Part shown: piece after piece, positions 35,471 through 44,857 of the stretch | Position numbering within the stretch: position 1 is the first letter of the stretch | Layout: each line of letters opens with the position of its first letter | The notes under the pieces: model-generated | The model's database searches: none | What the model was told of the DNA's origin: nothing | Seen by the model: the letters and a program-made list of their open reading frames with translations, nothing else | Translations under genes and position numbers: made by a program | Assembly: GCA_019637115.1 (NCBI GenBank) | Contig: JAHBWH010000030.1 | Coordinates: 1 to 58,692, forward strand | DNA length: 58,692 nucleotides | Source: Myxococcales bacterium | GTDB taxonomy: Bacteria > Myxococcota_A > Polyangia > Polyangiales > Houyiibacteriaceae | Direction of reading: 5' to 3'

Positions 35471-37651
35471 CTACGAGAGCGGCGTTCGGGGGCCGAGGCT
35501 GGCGGCCAGGTCGAACGCGGGACCGAGGTCGAGCGCGTAGTCGAGCCCCGCGCGCGTGTCCGAGTGGGTCTGGAGCCGGCGGCGGCTCGGATCGAAGACC
35601 CAGTCGCGGAACGGCGGCGCGTCGTCCCCGTCGACCGGCTCGATCTGCGCGACCATGTCACAAGCGCCGACGTCGAGGCGCATGACGACGCCCTCGCGCA
35701 CGTTCACGACCAGCGTCTCGCGAGTGCTCGGATCGTGGACGAGCACACGCTGATCGGGATCGCCGAGGAAGTCGTGCAAGAAGCGCGGCTCGACCTCCCT
35801 CCAGGTGTCACCGTCGAGCACGCTCAGCCCCGCGGGCTCGAGGCGCACGACCCGCTCGAGGGCCGTGTCGAAGCAGAGGTGGCCGCCCTCGCTCGACTCC
35901 GCGGAGCTCGACGAGCCGGGCGCCGCGCGGAACGCCCCGGCCTCGAAGAGGAGCGTGTCGTCGCGGTACTCGCCGTCGTTTTCGCCGCCCCAGACCACGA
36001 CGCGGTCGGCAACCGGATCGTAGGCGACCACGCACTCACTCCGCTCGCCGAACCCGTCGTCGTCCGCGGCGACCGCGGACCACCGGTCCTCATCGAGCCG
36101 GAAGAGCGCGCCGCGGGAGCTCAGCGCGTGCAGCGCGCCGCCGGGGCCCTCGAAGAGCGCCGCGCGCTCAGGGGCGGCGGTGCCCGCTCGGAAGACGGCT
36201 TCGCCGGTCTCCACGTCCACGCAGGGGAGCCAGCCGCGCGCGTCGTCCCAGCGCAGCGTGTGCAGGCCTCCGCGCCAGGCGGTCGCCGTGACTCGGCCGG
36301 CGGCCGCGGCGAGGATCGGCAAGCTCCCCGAAGGTCGGACGGCGTCGAGCGGGCTCTTGCGCTCGACCTTCCCCGCACGCGACCAGACCCCGCCGCGGCG
36401 ACTGAAGAAGAGGGGCTGCGCGGCGGGAGGTCCCTCGAGCGCGTAGCGACCGGGACCGAAGAGGGCGTCCCCGTCGGGCGAGAACGCGGCGTCGACGCCG
36501 AAGCTCCGGGGAGGCGCGCCCTCTCCGAGGGGCTCGGAGACCCACGCTTCGCCCTCGACGCGGTAGAGCGTCGCCTCCGCGCCGTCGACGATCACCGCGC
36601 CCCGGACCGGATGCTCCGCGAGGACCAGCCCGCCCTCGCGATACCCGAACGCCTCGGAGGGGAGCCCCTCGGTGGAGACGCGCGCGAGCCGCGCGCCGTC
36701 CCACGCCAACAACGACAGCTCCGAATCGCTGGCGAACCAGAAGAGGAGGCGCCGCCGGGGTCCGTCCCAGACCGCTCCGGCGCCGCCGTTGCCGAAGCCC
36801 CGGTCGCCCTCGACCTCGCTCGGGAGCAGACCCTCGGGCAGCGCGGGTCCGCGCGCCCACCGGTTCTCCGAGTCGAGCTCCCACAACCCCGCCTCGGACA
36901 AGAGCACCCAGACCCCGCGCGCAGCGTCGAAGCCGAAGAGCGCGGCGACGTCGTCCCACCCCTCGGCCTCGACCTCGGGCGTCTCGCCCGACGTCTCGAC
37001 CGCGACCCACGGATCGGTCGAGTAGTCGCGGTGGGCGCCGGGTGCGGCGAGCACCTCGAGCGTGCCGTCACGGACGATCACCGCGACGGGGCTCTCACCG
37101 TCGAGGTTCCACGCGACCAGCGCGCCGCGCGCCGAGTCCCAGCCGCCGCTCCACCCCTGCGTGGCGCTCCCAAGCCGATACGCCGCGTCGCTGATCGAGC
37201 CCCACGTCTCTCCGTCGAAGCTCCAGGCGTGGCCGAACTGGTGGTAGTCCGGGCTGAAGGCGTAGAGGAACGCGCGACGCTCGGGATCCCAAGCGACGAC
37301 GGCGTCGCCGACCTGCTTGGGTGCGGGCGGCGCGAACGTGGCCTCGTCCTCGGGGCCCAGCGGCAGCCAGCCGAGCGTCAGCGCGGCGTGCTCACCCCGT
37401 GGCGCGAGCTCGAGGGTCTCGGCGACGAAGATCGTGACGAACACGTCCGCCAGGTGATCGACGAGGTCCGAGCTCGCCTCGAGCTCGAGCTCCGCAGCCA
37501 ACATCTCCACGACCTCGGGCCCGCGCTGCGCCCACTGCGCGCGGGCGTGCTCGAGGACGCTGTCGTGATCGCGATCGCCTTCGTAGTGCGCGGCGGCTTG
37601 TCTCGCGGCTCCGCCGATGGCGGCCTCGAGCATGATCTCGTGCATGTCCAT
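35471..37651 (-). CDS. beta-propeller-like protein, unknown family
   Basis: 726 residues without a signal peptide. Residues 1-90 are helical and acidic (HDSVLEHARAQWAQRGPEVVEMLAAELELEAS). The rest is a series of about ten Trp/Asp-rich strands resembling Kelch/WD-type blades (AVVAWDPERRAFLYAFSPDYHQFGHAWSFD, GGWDSARGALVAWNLDGE, GAVWDGPRRRLLFWFAS, CVVAYDPVADRVVVWGGENDGEYRDDTLLFE). It is probably a cytoplasmic protein-binding propeller. No catalytic motif is visible and I do not recognise a family. An ATG two codons downstream (37645) is an alternative start. Its leader has four copies of a 13-bp repeat. Confidence 0.75.
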   Translation of the reverse strand: MDMHEIMLEAAIGGAARQAAAHYEGDRDHDSVLEHARAQWAQRGPEVVEMLAAELELEASSDLVDHLADVFVTIFVAETLELAPRGEHAALTLGWLPLGPEDEATFAPPAPKQVGDAVVAWDPERRAFLYAFSPDYHQFGHAWSFDGETWGSISDAAYRLGSATQGWSGGWDSARGALVAWNLDGESPVAVIVRDGTLEVLAAPGAHRDYSTDPWVAVETSGETPEVEAEGWDDVAALFGFDAARGVWVLLSEAGLWELDSENRWARGPALPEGLLPSEVEGDRGFGNGGAGAVWDGPRRRLLFWFASDSELSLLAWDGARLARVSTEGLPSEAFGYREGGLVLAEHPVRGAVIVDGAEATLYRVEGEAWVSEPLGEGAPPRSFGVDAAFSPDGDALFGPGRYALEGPPAAQPLFFSRRGGVWSRAGKVERKSPLDAVRPSGSLPILAAAAGRVTATAWRGGLHTLRWDDARGWLPCVDVETGEAVFRAGTAAPERAALFEGPGGALHALSSRGALFRLDEDRWSAVAADDDGFGERSECVVAYDPVADRVVVWGGENDGEYRDDTLLFEAGAFRAAPGSSSSAESSEGGHLCFDTALERVVRLEPAGLSVLDGDTWREVEPRFLHDFLGDPDQRVLVHDPSTRETLVVNVREGVVMRLDVGACDMVAQIEPVDGDDAPPFRDWVFDPSRRRLQTHSDTRAGLDYALDLGPAFDLAASLGPRTPLS

Positions 37652-37708
37652 GTGCGCGACTCCTCCCGCCGTCGGGGGTACCAGCCGCGCGCGTCGAAAC
37701 GCAAGGAC

Positions 37709-37760
37709 CGTTCACGGCGAGCGTTCGCGGCGAGCGTTCACGGCGAGCGTTCACAGCGAC
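37709..37760 (+). repeat. 13-bp tandem repeat, four copies
   Basis: The unit CGTTCACGGCGAG is repeated four times (copies two and four with one or two substitutions). It fills the gap between the htpG stop at 37766 and the beta-propeller gene start at 37651. Confidence 0.88.
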
Positions 37761-37765
37761 CTCTT

Positions 37766-39760
37766 TCACGCCGGGTCGGGTGAGTTCTCTGCCGGGGCCG
37801 ACCTCCCGAGCGCGCGGGTCATCAGCGCCGCGAGCTGCCGCGCGAACGTCGCCGGGTCGTCGACCGGGCTCCCCTCGGCGACGCGCGCCTGCTCGTGGAG
37901 CAAGTCGATGTACGTGTCGAGCAGCGTCGTGTCCTCGCTCGCCTCGCCTGCGGCCTCGTCGGCCATCGTGGCGAGCCCGACGACCAACGGGTGACGCGGG
38001 TTCAGCTCGAGGACTCGTCGCGTCGGCGCGGGCGCGTCCTTCTGGCTCGCGCGGAGGAGCCGCTCGAGGTGCGGCGGGAGCGCGCCCGGCGGGTCGACGA
38101 GGCACGCCGGGGACCCCTCGAGCCGCCTGCTCACGCGCACCTCGCTGATCGCCCGGTCGAGCCGCGCGGCGATGCGCTCCCGGAGCCGCTCGAGCCCGGC
38201 CGGCGCGGCGTCCTCGGTGCGCTCGGGGGCCTCCGCGGCCGGCTCGTCCTCGAGCTCGAGGTCGGCCGCCATCGCAGAGCGGAGCGTCAGCCCGTCGACG
38301 TTCGCCAGCGCGCGCAGCGCCCATTCGTCGATCGGGTCGGTCATCCACAAGACCTCGTAGCCTCGCCGGACCAGGCCCTCGACCTGCGGGCTCGCCTCGA
38401 GCACCCGACGCGACTCTCCGAGGGCGTAGTAGATCGCGTCTTGCCCCTCGCGCAGCCGACCCTTCGCTTCCTCGAGCGAGACGAGCACGCCATCCGGGGC
38501 CGCGCTCGACTCGAAGCGCAGCAGCGCGGCGAGCTTCGTCGCCTCGGTCGGCTCGTAGTGCAGCCCCTCCTTGAGCACCGCGCCGAACGTCTGCCAGAAG
38601 AGCACGTAGTCGTCCGGGCGATCCTTCGCGAGCGCCGTGAGACCGTCGAGGATCTGTTTGATCACTTGCTTGCGGATCGTCTTGGTGACGCGGGAGTCCT
38701 GCAGGAGCTCGCGGCTCACGTTCAGCGGCAGGTCCTCGCTGTCGATCACGCCACGGACGAAGCGGAGCCAACGCGGGAGCAGCTCGCCCTCCTCCTCCAT
38801 CACGAAAACGCGCCGCACGTGGAGGCGCAGCCCGCGCTGCGGCTCCGACGAGAAGAGATCGAAAGGCGCGCGCCGCGGGACGTAGAGCAACCCCGTCAGC
38901 TCCTGGGTCCCCTCGAGCTTGAAGTGCCGCCAGAAGAGCGGCTTCTCCCAATCGTGCGTCAGGTGGCGGTAGAGCTCCTCGTAGCTCGCGTCCTCGATCT
39001 CGCTCGCAGGTCGCTGCCAGAGGGGGCTGCCGCGGTTCACGCGCTCGAAGGTGTGCTCAGGCTCGCCTCCGGCGTCGTCGCCCTCATCCTTCACCCGCTC
39101 TTTGCGCACCTCGATCGGCCACGGCAGGTGGTCGCTGTACTTCCGAACGAGCCCCTCGAGGCGCCACGGGCTGGCGAGCTCGCGGTGGCTCTCGCCGAGG
39201 TGCAGCACGACCGACGTGCCCACGGCGTCCCGAGTCGCGGGCTCGATCGTGAAGGTCCCCTGCGCGTCCGACGACCAGCGCCACGCCTCGTCGTGGCCGA
39301 GCGCGCGCGACACGACGTCGACCCGGTCGGCGACGAGGAACGCGCTGTAGAAGCCCACGCCGAACTGGCCGATGAGCGCGGGCGCCTCGGCGGCACCAGC
39401 GGTGCGGAGCTGCTCGAGCAGCTCGCGCGTCCCGGACTTCGCGATCGTGCCCAGGTTCTCCGCCAGCTCGGCACGCGTCATGCCCACGCCGTCGTCATCG
39501 ATGGTCAGCGTCGCCCCGTCGGGCACGAGGCGGATTCGGAGGGCGGCGTCGGCCGTCGCGGAGGGATCGGTCAGGCCACGGAAGCGGCGCTTGTCGAGCG
39601 CGTCCGATGCGTTCGACAGCAGCTCGCGGAGGAAGATCTCGGGGTTCGAGTAGAGCGAGCGGATGACCAGGCGCAGGACCTGGTCGACCTCGGCCTCGAA
39701 GCGATGCGTGGTCCGGGCCACGTCGCCCGACTCGGTGGAGATGGGGGTCTCGGTGGTCAT
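37766..39760 (-). CDS. htpG: molecular chaperone HtpG (Hsp90)
   Basis: A 664-residue ATP-dependent cytoplasmic chaperone. The N-terminal GHKL ATPase has RSLYSNPEIFLRELLSNASDALDK, LTIDDDGVGMTRAEL, GTIAKSGTRE and IGQFGVGFYSAFLVADRV. The middle domain has the client-binding and catalytic-loop region (NRGSPLWQRPASEI, DLPLNVSRELLQDSRV). The C-terminal dimerisation domain has NPRHPLV. All standard features are present at slightly above the usual length, mainly from a 20-residue N-terminal extension. It stands alone on the minus strand, 126 bases from the divergent parD gene. No CIRCE or sigma-32-like element is obvious upstream. Confidence 0.97.
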   Translation of the reverse strand: MTTETPISTESGDVARTTHRFEAEVDQVLRLVIRSLYSNPEIFLRELLSNASDALDKRRFRGLTDPSATADAALRIRLVPDGATLTIDDDGVGMTRAELAENLGTIAKSGTRELLEQLRTAGAAEAPALIGQFGVGFYSAFLVADRVDVVSRALGHDEAWRWSSDAQGTFTIEPATRDAVGTSVVLHLGESHRELASPWRLEGLVRKYSDHLPWPIEVRKERVKDEGDDAGGEPEHTFERVNRGSPLWQRPASEIEDASYEELYRHLTHDWEKPLFWRHFKLEGTQELTGLLYVPRRAPFDLFSSEPQRGLRLHVRRVFVMEEEGELLPRWLRFVRGVIDSEDLPLNVSRELLQDSRVTKTIRKQVIKQILDGLTALAKDRPDDYVLFWQTFGAVLKEGLHYEPTEATKLAALLRFESSAAPDGVLVSLEEAKGRLREGQDAIYYALGESRRVLEASPQVEGLVRRGYEVLWMTDPIDEWALRALANVDGLTLRSAMAADLELEDEPAAEAPERTEDAAPAGLERLRERIAARLDRAISEVRVSRRLEGSPACLVDPPGALPPHLERLLRASQKDAPAPTRRVLELNPRHPLVVGLATMADEAAGEASEDTTLLDTYIDLLHEQARVAEGSPVDDPATFARQLAALMTRALGRSAPAENSPDPA

Positions 39761-39860
39761 GGCGCGAAATTCCTCATGCGGCGTCGCGAGTCAAGGGGCT
39801 CCTTTGCTCCCGCCCATCGGGGACGGGACCGGCTGCGGCTCCGCCGCCGCGTGGTCTCGC

Positions 39861-39876
39861 TACCAAGTTTCTGGTA
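39861..39876. promoter_or_regulatory. inverted repeat before parD, probable autoregulatory operator
   Basis: TACCA (39861-39865) and TGGTA (39872-39876) flank AGTTTC, 10 bases before the parD ATG in an AT-richer patch. ParD-type ribbon-helix-helix antitoxins normally bind such sites at their own promoter. Confidence 0.5.
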
Positions 39877-39886
39877 CCATTCGGAT

Positions 39887-40123
39887 ATGTCGAGGAACAC
39901 CAGCGTCGTGCTCAGCGAACGACTTCAAGAGTTCATTCGCGAGCAGGTCGACTCGGGCGAGTACCGATCGGCGAGCGAAGTCGTCCGCGAGGCCCTCGAA
40001 CGCCTCGCAGACGACAGCAAGAGGGAGGCCGCCTTGTTGGCTGCCCTCGACGAGGGCCTCTCCAGCGGTCGGGCGAAGGCGGGCGTATTCGACCGCGTTC
40101 GGCGCAAAACGCGCGCGCAATGA
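39887..40123 (+). CDS. parD: ParD-family antitoxin
   Basis: 78 residues. The N-terminal half is a CopG/ParD ribbon-helix-helix DNA-binding fold (TSVVLSERLQEFIREQVDSG, YRSASEVVREALERL), and the basic C-terminus would wrap the toxin. It represses its own promoter and neutralises ParE (family knowledge). The start ATG overlaps no other gene. The stop overlaps the toxin start by four bases (ATGA), the usual arrangement. Reading frames extend far upstream but have no similarity to anything, so the ATG at 39887 is the start. Confidence 0.93.
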   Translation: MSRNTSVVLSERLQEFIREQVDSGEYRSASEVVREALERLADDSKREAALLAALDEGLSSGRAKAGVFDRVRRKTRAQ

Positions 40124-40413
40124 GCCCGAGAGTCCACTACACCCGGGCCGCAGAGCGCGACCTCCACGGGATCGCGCGCTACACGCAGGAGACTTGGGGC
40201 GTCGAGCAGCGGGAGACATACCTGGCGTTGCTCGAGGAGACCTGTGAGCAGATCCTCCCGACCCGCGTTCGCTTTGCACGCGAGGTGCCGCACCGACCCG
40301 GCCTGAGGCGATGGCGCGTCGAGAGCCACGACGTCTACTTCCGCGAGGTCGAAGGCGGGATCGAGATCGTTCGCATCCTTCACGTCCGAATGTTCCCCTC
40401 ACGTCACATCTGA
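40120..40413 (+). CDS. parE: ParE/RelE-superfamily toxin
   Basis: 97 residues with the ParE pattern: an N-terminal VHYTRAAERDLHGIARYTQETWG helix hairpin, RFAREVPHRPGLRRWRVESHDVYFRE in the middle, and the C-terminal strand IEIVRILHVRMFPSRHI. ParE toxins inhibit DNA gyrase; some relatives act on ribosomes. It overlaps parD by four bases, so expression is coupled. Length and conserved residues look intact, so the system is probably functional. A strong hairpin follows at 40641. Confidence 0.93.
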   Translation: MSPRVHYTRAAERDLHGIARYTQETWGVEQRETYLALLEETCEQILPTRVRFAREVPHRPGLRRWRVESHDVYFREVEGGIEIVRILHVRMFPSRHI

Positions 40414-40640
40414 CCTCGCCACGACTGACGCTCCACCCGGGGTCCCCGGCCGAAGCTTGGCTGAGCCTCCCCACCGTGCGCTGCCGCCCCACCGTGCGCT
40501 TACCTGTCCGATGGCGCCACGATCGTGACCAACGCGTGAACCGGCAAAAACGTGCCGTCCATGTCCGGTGTGCGTGGGAGGCCGCCCCGACGACGAAGAA
40601 GCCGCCGCCGAACGCGATGGCGCCGAGCCCCGAGCCTTCG

Positions 40641-40662
40641 GGCGGGAGCGGACGCTCCCGCC
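40641..40662. terminator. perfect hairpin between convergent genes
   Basis: GGCGGGAGCG (40641-40650) pairs with CGCTCCCGCC (40653-40662) around a 2-base loop (10-bp inverted repeat). It sits between the parE stop and the kinase stop. No strong T-run follows (only GGGTTTCTC). The 290-base gap also has two copies of CCACCGTGCGCT. Confidence 0.5.
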
Positions 40663-40703
40663 TCGCGGGTTTCTCGCTGCGCACCATGCCGACGTAATGC
40701 GCG

Positions 40704-43700
40704 CTATGGAAAGCGGTGATCGGACGCCGCGTCGAGCAACGCTCGGCGCTCGGGGTGGCTCAGGAAGCCCGCGCGCCAGTCGGCGCGCCCGATCTGCTCC
40801 GCTCGATCGCGGAGCGACGCTGCGCCAGCGCTCAGCGTCGCCGCAGCTCCGCTCGCGTCACCGAGCGCGCGGCGAGCATATGCGAGGGCGAGCGGCACCA
40901 CGGCGTCCCCCTGAATCAGGCCACCGAGCGCGTCGAGCGTCGCCATTGCTCGCTCCGCGCGCGGCAACGCCTCCTGCGGGCGACCGAGGTCGACGAGCGC
41001 GAGAGCGTGGCGCGCGAGCGCCCACGCCTCGAGGCTCGGTGAGCTGCGCAAGAGCTCGACGGCTTCCCGAGCCGCGGCCTCCTCGCGCACGGGTGCCCCC
41101 TCGAGCCGCTCGAGGGCTGCCAGATGTGCCAGCGCCCACCCCGCGAGCCGCATGTTGCCGACGGCGCGGCACTCCGCGATAGCGTCGTCCAAGGTGCGAC
41201 GGGCTTCGTCCCGCGCGCCCGGCACGTGGGTGAGGATGTAACCGAGGTTCACCTTCACGTACGTGATCGCCTGTGGGGCGCTCATCGCCTCACAACGCGC
41301 GAGGTTGTCTCGTGCCACCCGCGCGCCCTCCGTGAAGTCTCCAAGCTCGGCATGGCACCACGCGAGCGTCGTACGCTCGAGCGAAGCGTTGCGTAGATCG
41401 CCCGCGCGCTCGAACGCTTCCACCGCCGGTGCGAGGTGATGAAGGAAGGTGGCGACATCGCCGACCATGCACGCCCGCACGCCCCGCACGTGATGGACCT
41501 GTCCGAGCGTGAGCGCGTCGAGACGCGATTCGTCCTCGGACAAGGCGGCGATGCGCGCGAGCACTCGGTCCGCTTCTTCGAAGCGACCCGCGAAGATGAG
41601 CTGAAACGCGCCCCGCGCGAGCGCGACGAGCTGCTCGGCCGCCGCGTCGGCGGCGGGTTCCGACGAGAGGATCTGCCGGAAGAGCGCGTCGACCGCCTCG
41701 AAGTCTGCGAGCCGCGCGCTCGCGACGGTCGCGCTGCCGAGCGCGCGATACCACGGACGAGAGCCACGCGGCAGCAGCTGCGAGGCCTCTACTCCCGCCT
41801 CACGTGCCCCGGTGTAGTCGCTCTTCCAGTAACGCGCGAGCGACTCGATCGCCCGTAGCGCGCCCCGTGCGGCGGACATCGTGCTGGCGGGGGTGCCGGA
41901 GACGTCGGGGCGGCCCGCGCGCTCGACGTCCATGGACGCGAACGCACGGTCGACGCGCGAGAGCGCGGCGTCGAGGTCGTTGCCCTCGAGGGCTTGCTCG
42001 GCAGCTCGCGAGAACCAGTGCGCGGCGTCCTGAGAATCACCGCCTCGGTCGAAGTGCTCGGCGAGCACGAGGGCGTCGTTCTCGCCCACCTCGCGGAGCC
42101 ACGCGCCCGCGAGCCGATGACCGAGCGCGCGGTCTTCGGTGGTGAGCAGCTCGTACGCGCCGTCGCGGACCAACGCGTGTCGGAAGCGCCACTCACGTTG
42201 ATTGGGAAACCGAGCGTTCGCGCTCGTGTTCACGACCTCTCGCTCCGCCAGCTCCTCCAGCCACGCATCCACGCTCACGCCTGCGTCTCCAATCAACGCC
42301 TCCACCCCTCCCGACCAGAAGACCTCGCCGAAGACGGCAGCGGCTCGCAGGACCTTTTTTGCGTCCGGGCCAAGTGCGTCGAGGCGGCTCTGCACCATGG
42401 CGAGCACCGTCTCGGGGAGGGCGCCAGCGCCCTCGGCCGTCGCGCGAATGAGCTCCTCCAAATAGAAGGCGTTGCCGGCCGCTCGGATCGCGAGCTCGTC
42501 GGCGACGGAGTCGTCGAGGTCCTCACCGAGCACCTGTCGCACGAGCTGGACACTCGCGCTCCTGCTCAGCGCGCCGAGTCGCACCTCCTGCACCGCATGC
42601 CGCGGCCAGAGCTCGGGGAAGCGGTCGTGCACCTCGGGGCGAGCGAGCGCGAGTACCATGAGCGGCCGTTCGGCCCCGCGCGAGAGGGCTGCGTCGATGA
42701 AGCGAACGGACGGCAGATCGCCCCAGTGAAGGTCCTCGAGGAGCACGAGAACGGGCTGAGCCTCCGTCTCGGTGACGACCCAATCCGTGAACGCGCGCTT
42801 CATCGCTTCACCGAGCAGCATCGGATCCTGTCGCGCCGCTTGGAGGGCGTCGTCATCGTGCTCGGCAACCGGGGCGCCCACGAGCTCGCAGAGGAAGAGC
42901 CAAACCCGCGCGAGCGCCTCGTCGGCCTGCGGAGGCGGCAGTGTGCTCTGCCGAGCCCCACGAGGCCGCGCCATCGTCGCGCCAGCGGAGCTCCTGAAGC
43001 GGCGCAGGAACCTCGCGTGGAGCGCTTGCTGCACGACGTCCGCGGGATCGCCGTCACGCACCCCCGCCCACCGGCGGATCGCGGGGGCGATGAGGGCGAA
43101 AGGGGACCCCGCGCTCAATACGTCGCCCTGGCCCTCCAGCAACGTGAACGCCTCGCCCCGCTGCCGGAGCGCGCGGAGCAGCTCGTACCGAAGACGCGAC
43201 TTGCCCATCCCGGCAGGCGCGGTGACGAGGACCACCGAGGCCGCCGGCTCTTCGACCGTGTGATCCCACGTGCTCGTGAGCACGCCGAGCTCGCGCCGTC
43301 GACCGACGGAGAGCGTCGGCCGACCGAGCAACGTCCGTGTCGCTTCTCGGGGCCGCTCGCCGAGCAGGCGTACCGAGCCACCGAGCGAGAGATCGAACCG
43401 CGCTTCGAACAGGGGGACAGTCGAGCTCTCGACGCGCACCTCACCCGTCGCGGTGGACTGCAACAGCGCCGCCGCCCGGTCGACCGCGTCTCCCACCGGG
43501 ACGCGACCGTCGCTCTCGGCTTGCCCCAGACCGATGGCCACCGCGACCTCGGGCAAGGCATGTCGCAATCCGAGCGCCACCCGGCCTGCGCGCGTCGCTT
43601 GGTCCATCGGTGCGCCCGGAGGCTCGACCGTGGCCACGAACGACCCCGGCGAGAGCCAGTGAAGGCTGCCTCCGCTCCGCTCCGCGGCACGCTCGAGCTC

Positions 43701-44669
43701 GCTCTTTCGATGTGCAACGGCCGGCGGAAGCGAGCCCACGATGACGCAACGAACACGACGCTCCGTACCGCTGAGCGAGGGCGTGAAGTGGCTCGACGTC
43801 GGCGCGTCGACCCGGCTCTCGGCCACGGTCTCGAGCGCCGCCAGGAGCGCGTCACCGTTCGCGAGTCGCTCGTTCGGGTCCTTCGTCAGACATCGGTCGA
43901 CGGTCTCGGCGAGGCCCGCCGGGAGATCGCGGCGCGCGGCGACCAGTGAAGGCGCGGGATCGAGGATGATCTTCGCGAGGAGCGCGACCATGTGTTGCGC
44001 GCGAAAGGCCGGCATGCCCGTGAGGCACTCATAGAGCACGACGCCGAACCCCCAGACGTCGGCGGCGGGGGTCAGCGCCTCGGAGCGCACCTGCTCGGGC
44101 GCCATATACGCTGGTGTACCGACGAGCGCCCCCGTCTGCGTCAGACGACGCCCATCGAAGATCGACGCAGCGCCGAGGTCCAACAGTTTCGCACGACGGA
44201 GATCCCCGTCGATGCAGAAGATGTTCGCGGGCTTGAGGTCTCGGTGAATGACGCCGTGCCGATGGAGCTCCCCTAGCGCGGATGCGATGCGGCGCGCGAA
44301 GACGATGACGTCGCCGAGAGGGAAAGGCGATTGATGTGCGGCCCGGGTGGGAAGGGTTCGGTCAGCGCGACCGCCGAGGTGGGCCCGCAGGTCCTGACCC
44401 TCGAGCCACTCCATGGCGAGGTAGGGCTCGCCCTGCCGTGAGACCCCATGCGAGACGTGCTCGACCAGCGCAGGATGACGGAGCTTCGCGAGGATGGTCG
44501 CCTCGCGGCCGAACCGCTCCTCCGCCCCCGGGTCGTCGCTCGCGATCACCTTCAGCGCAACGAGCTTGCCCGAGAGCTCGTCGCGCGCACGGTAGAGGCG
44601 CCCCATGCCCCCCATTGCGACTTGCGCTTCAACGCGGAAGCGTCCGTCGATCAACAGCTCTGAATGCAC
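40704..44669 (-). CDS. Ser/Thr protein kinase fused to cyclase-like module, AAA ATPase and TPR domain
   Basis: About 1321 residues. The kinase (residues of about 8-285) has AMGGMGRLYRA, VALKVIAS, VIHRDLKPANIF, LLDLGAAS (DLG in place of DFG) and GTPAYMAPEQ. Residues of about 310-450 resemble a degenerate class III cyclase homology module (PVGDAVDRAAALLQSTATGEVRV). Residues of about 460-760 are an AAA/STAND ATPase with Walker A APAGMGKSR and Walker B VLVLLEDLHWGDLPS. The remainder is TPR-like helices. This matches the large myxobacterial and actinobacterial kinase-ATPase-TPR signalling proteins. The GTG at 44669 has GAGG upstream and begins just before the kinase; an ATG at 44729 would add 20 residues. 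It is divergent from the FAD oxidoreductase. Confidence 0.9.
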   Translation of the reverse strand: MHSELLIDGRFRVEAQVAMGGMGRLYRARDELSGKLVALKVIASDDPGAEERFGREATILAKLRHPALVEHVSHGVSRQGEPYLAMEWLEGQDLRAHLGGRADRTLPTRAAHQSPFPLGDVIVFARRIASALGELHRHGVIHRDLKPANIFCIDGDLRRAKLLDLGAASIFDGRRLTQTGALVGTPAYMAPEQVRSEALTPAADVWGFGVVLYECLTGMPAFRAQHMVALLAKIILDPAPSLVAARRDLPAGLAETVDRCLTKDPNERLANGDALLAALETVAESRVDAPTSSHFTPSLSGTERRVRCVIVGSLPPAVAHRKSELERAAERSGGSLHWLSPGSFVATVEPPGAPMDQATRAGRVALGLRHALPEVAVAIGLGQAESDGRVPVGDAVDRAAALLQSTATGEVRVESSTVPLFEARFDLSLGGSVRLLGERPREATRTLLGRPTLSVGRRRELGVLTSTWDHTVEEPAASVVLVTAPAGMGKSRLRYELLRALRQRGEAFTLLEGQGDVLSAGSPFALIAPAIRRWAGVRDGDPADVVQQALHARFLRRFRSSAGATMARPRGARQSTLPPPQADEALARVWLFLCELVGAPVAEHDDDALQAARQDPMLLGEAMKRAFTDWVVTETEAQPVLVLLEDLHWGDLPSVRFIDAALSRGAERPLMVLALARPEVHDRFPELWPRHAVQEVRLGALSRSASVQLVRQVLGEDLDDSVADELAIRAAGNAFYLEELIRATAEGAGALPETVLAMVQSRLDALGPDAKKVLRAAAVFGEVFWSGGVEALIGDAGVSVDAWLEELAEREVVNTSANARFPNQREWRFRHALVRDGAYELLTTEDRALGHRLAGAWLREVGENDALVLAEHFDRGGDSQDAAHWFSRAAEQALEGNDLDAALSRVDRAFASMDVERAGRPDVSGTPASTMSAARGALRAIESLARYWKSDYTGAREAGVEASQLLPRGSRPWYRALGSATVASARLADFEAVDALFRQILSSEPAADAAAEQLVALARGAFQLIFAGRFEEADRVLARIAALSEDESRLDALTLGQVHHVRGVRACMVGDVATFLHHLAPAVEAFERAGDLRNASLERTTLAWCHAELGDFTEGARVARDNLARCEAMSAPQAITYVKVNLGYILTHVPGARDEARRTLDDAIAECRAVGNMRLAGWALAHLAALERLEGAPVREEAAAREAVELLRSSPSLEAWALARHALALVDLGRPQEALPRAERAMATLDALGGLIQGDAVVPLALAYARRALGDASGAAATLSAGAASLRDRAEQIGRADWRAGFLSHPERRALLDAASDHRFP

Positions 44670-44848
44670 GGCCTGAGCCTCGCACGAGTGGGGTCGGGAG
44701 CGGAAGCATCGTGACGCTCCCAGTCGCAAGAGGCGTCCGGCGCTCGTTAGAGCGGACTTTGCTGACGTTCGGGCGTGCCCTTGATAGCGTCGTCACGGCC
44801 CACGTCGCCCCGTATCGTTCGCGATTCGCGCGCACGAAGCACGTGGAT

Positions 44849-44854
44849 GGAGGG
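44849..44854 (+). promoter_or_regulatory. Shine-Dalgarno GGAGGG fixing the oxidoreductase start
   Basis: GGAGGG lies three bases before the ATG at 44858 and settles the start. An open frame extends upstream to 44336 antisense to the kinase gene. Confidence 0.75.
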
Positions 44855-44857
44855 AAT

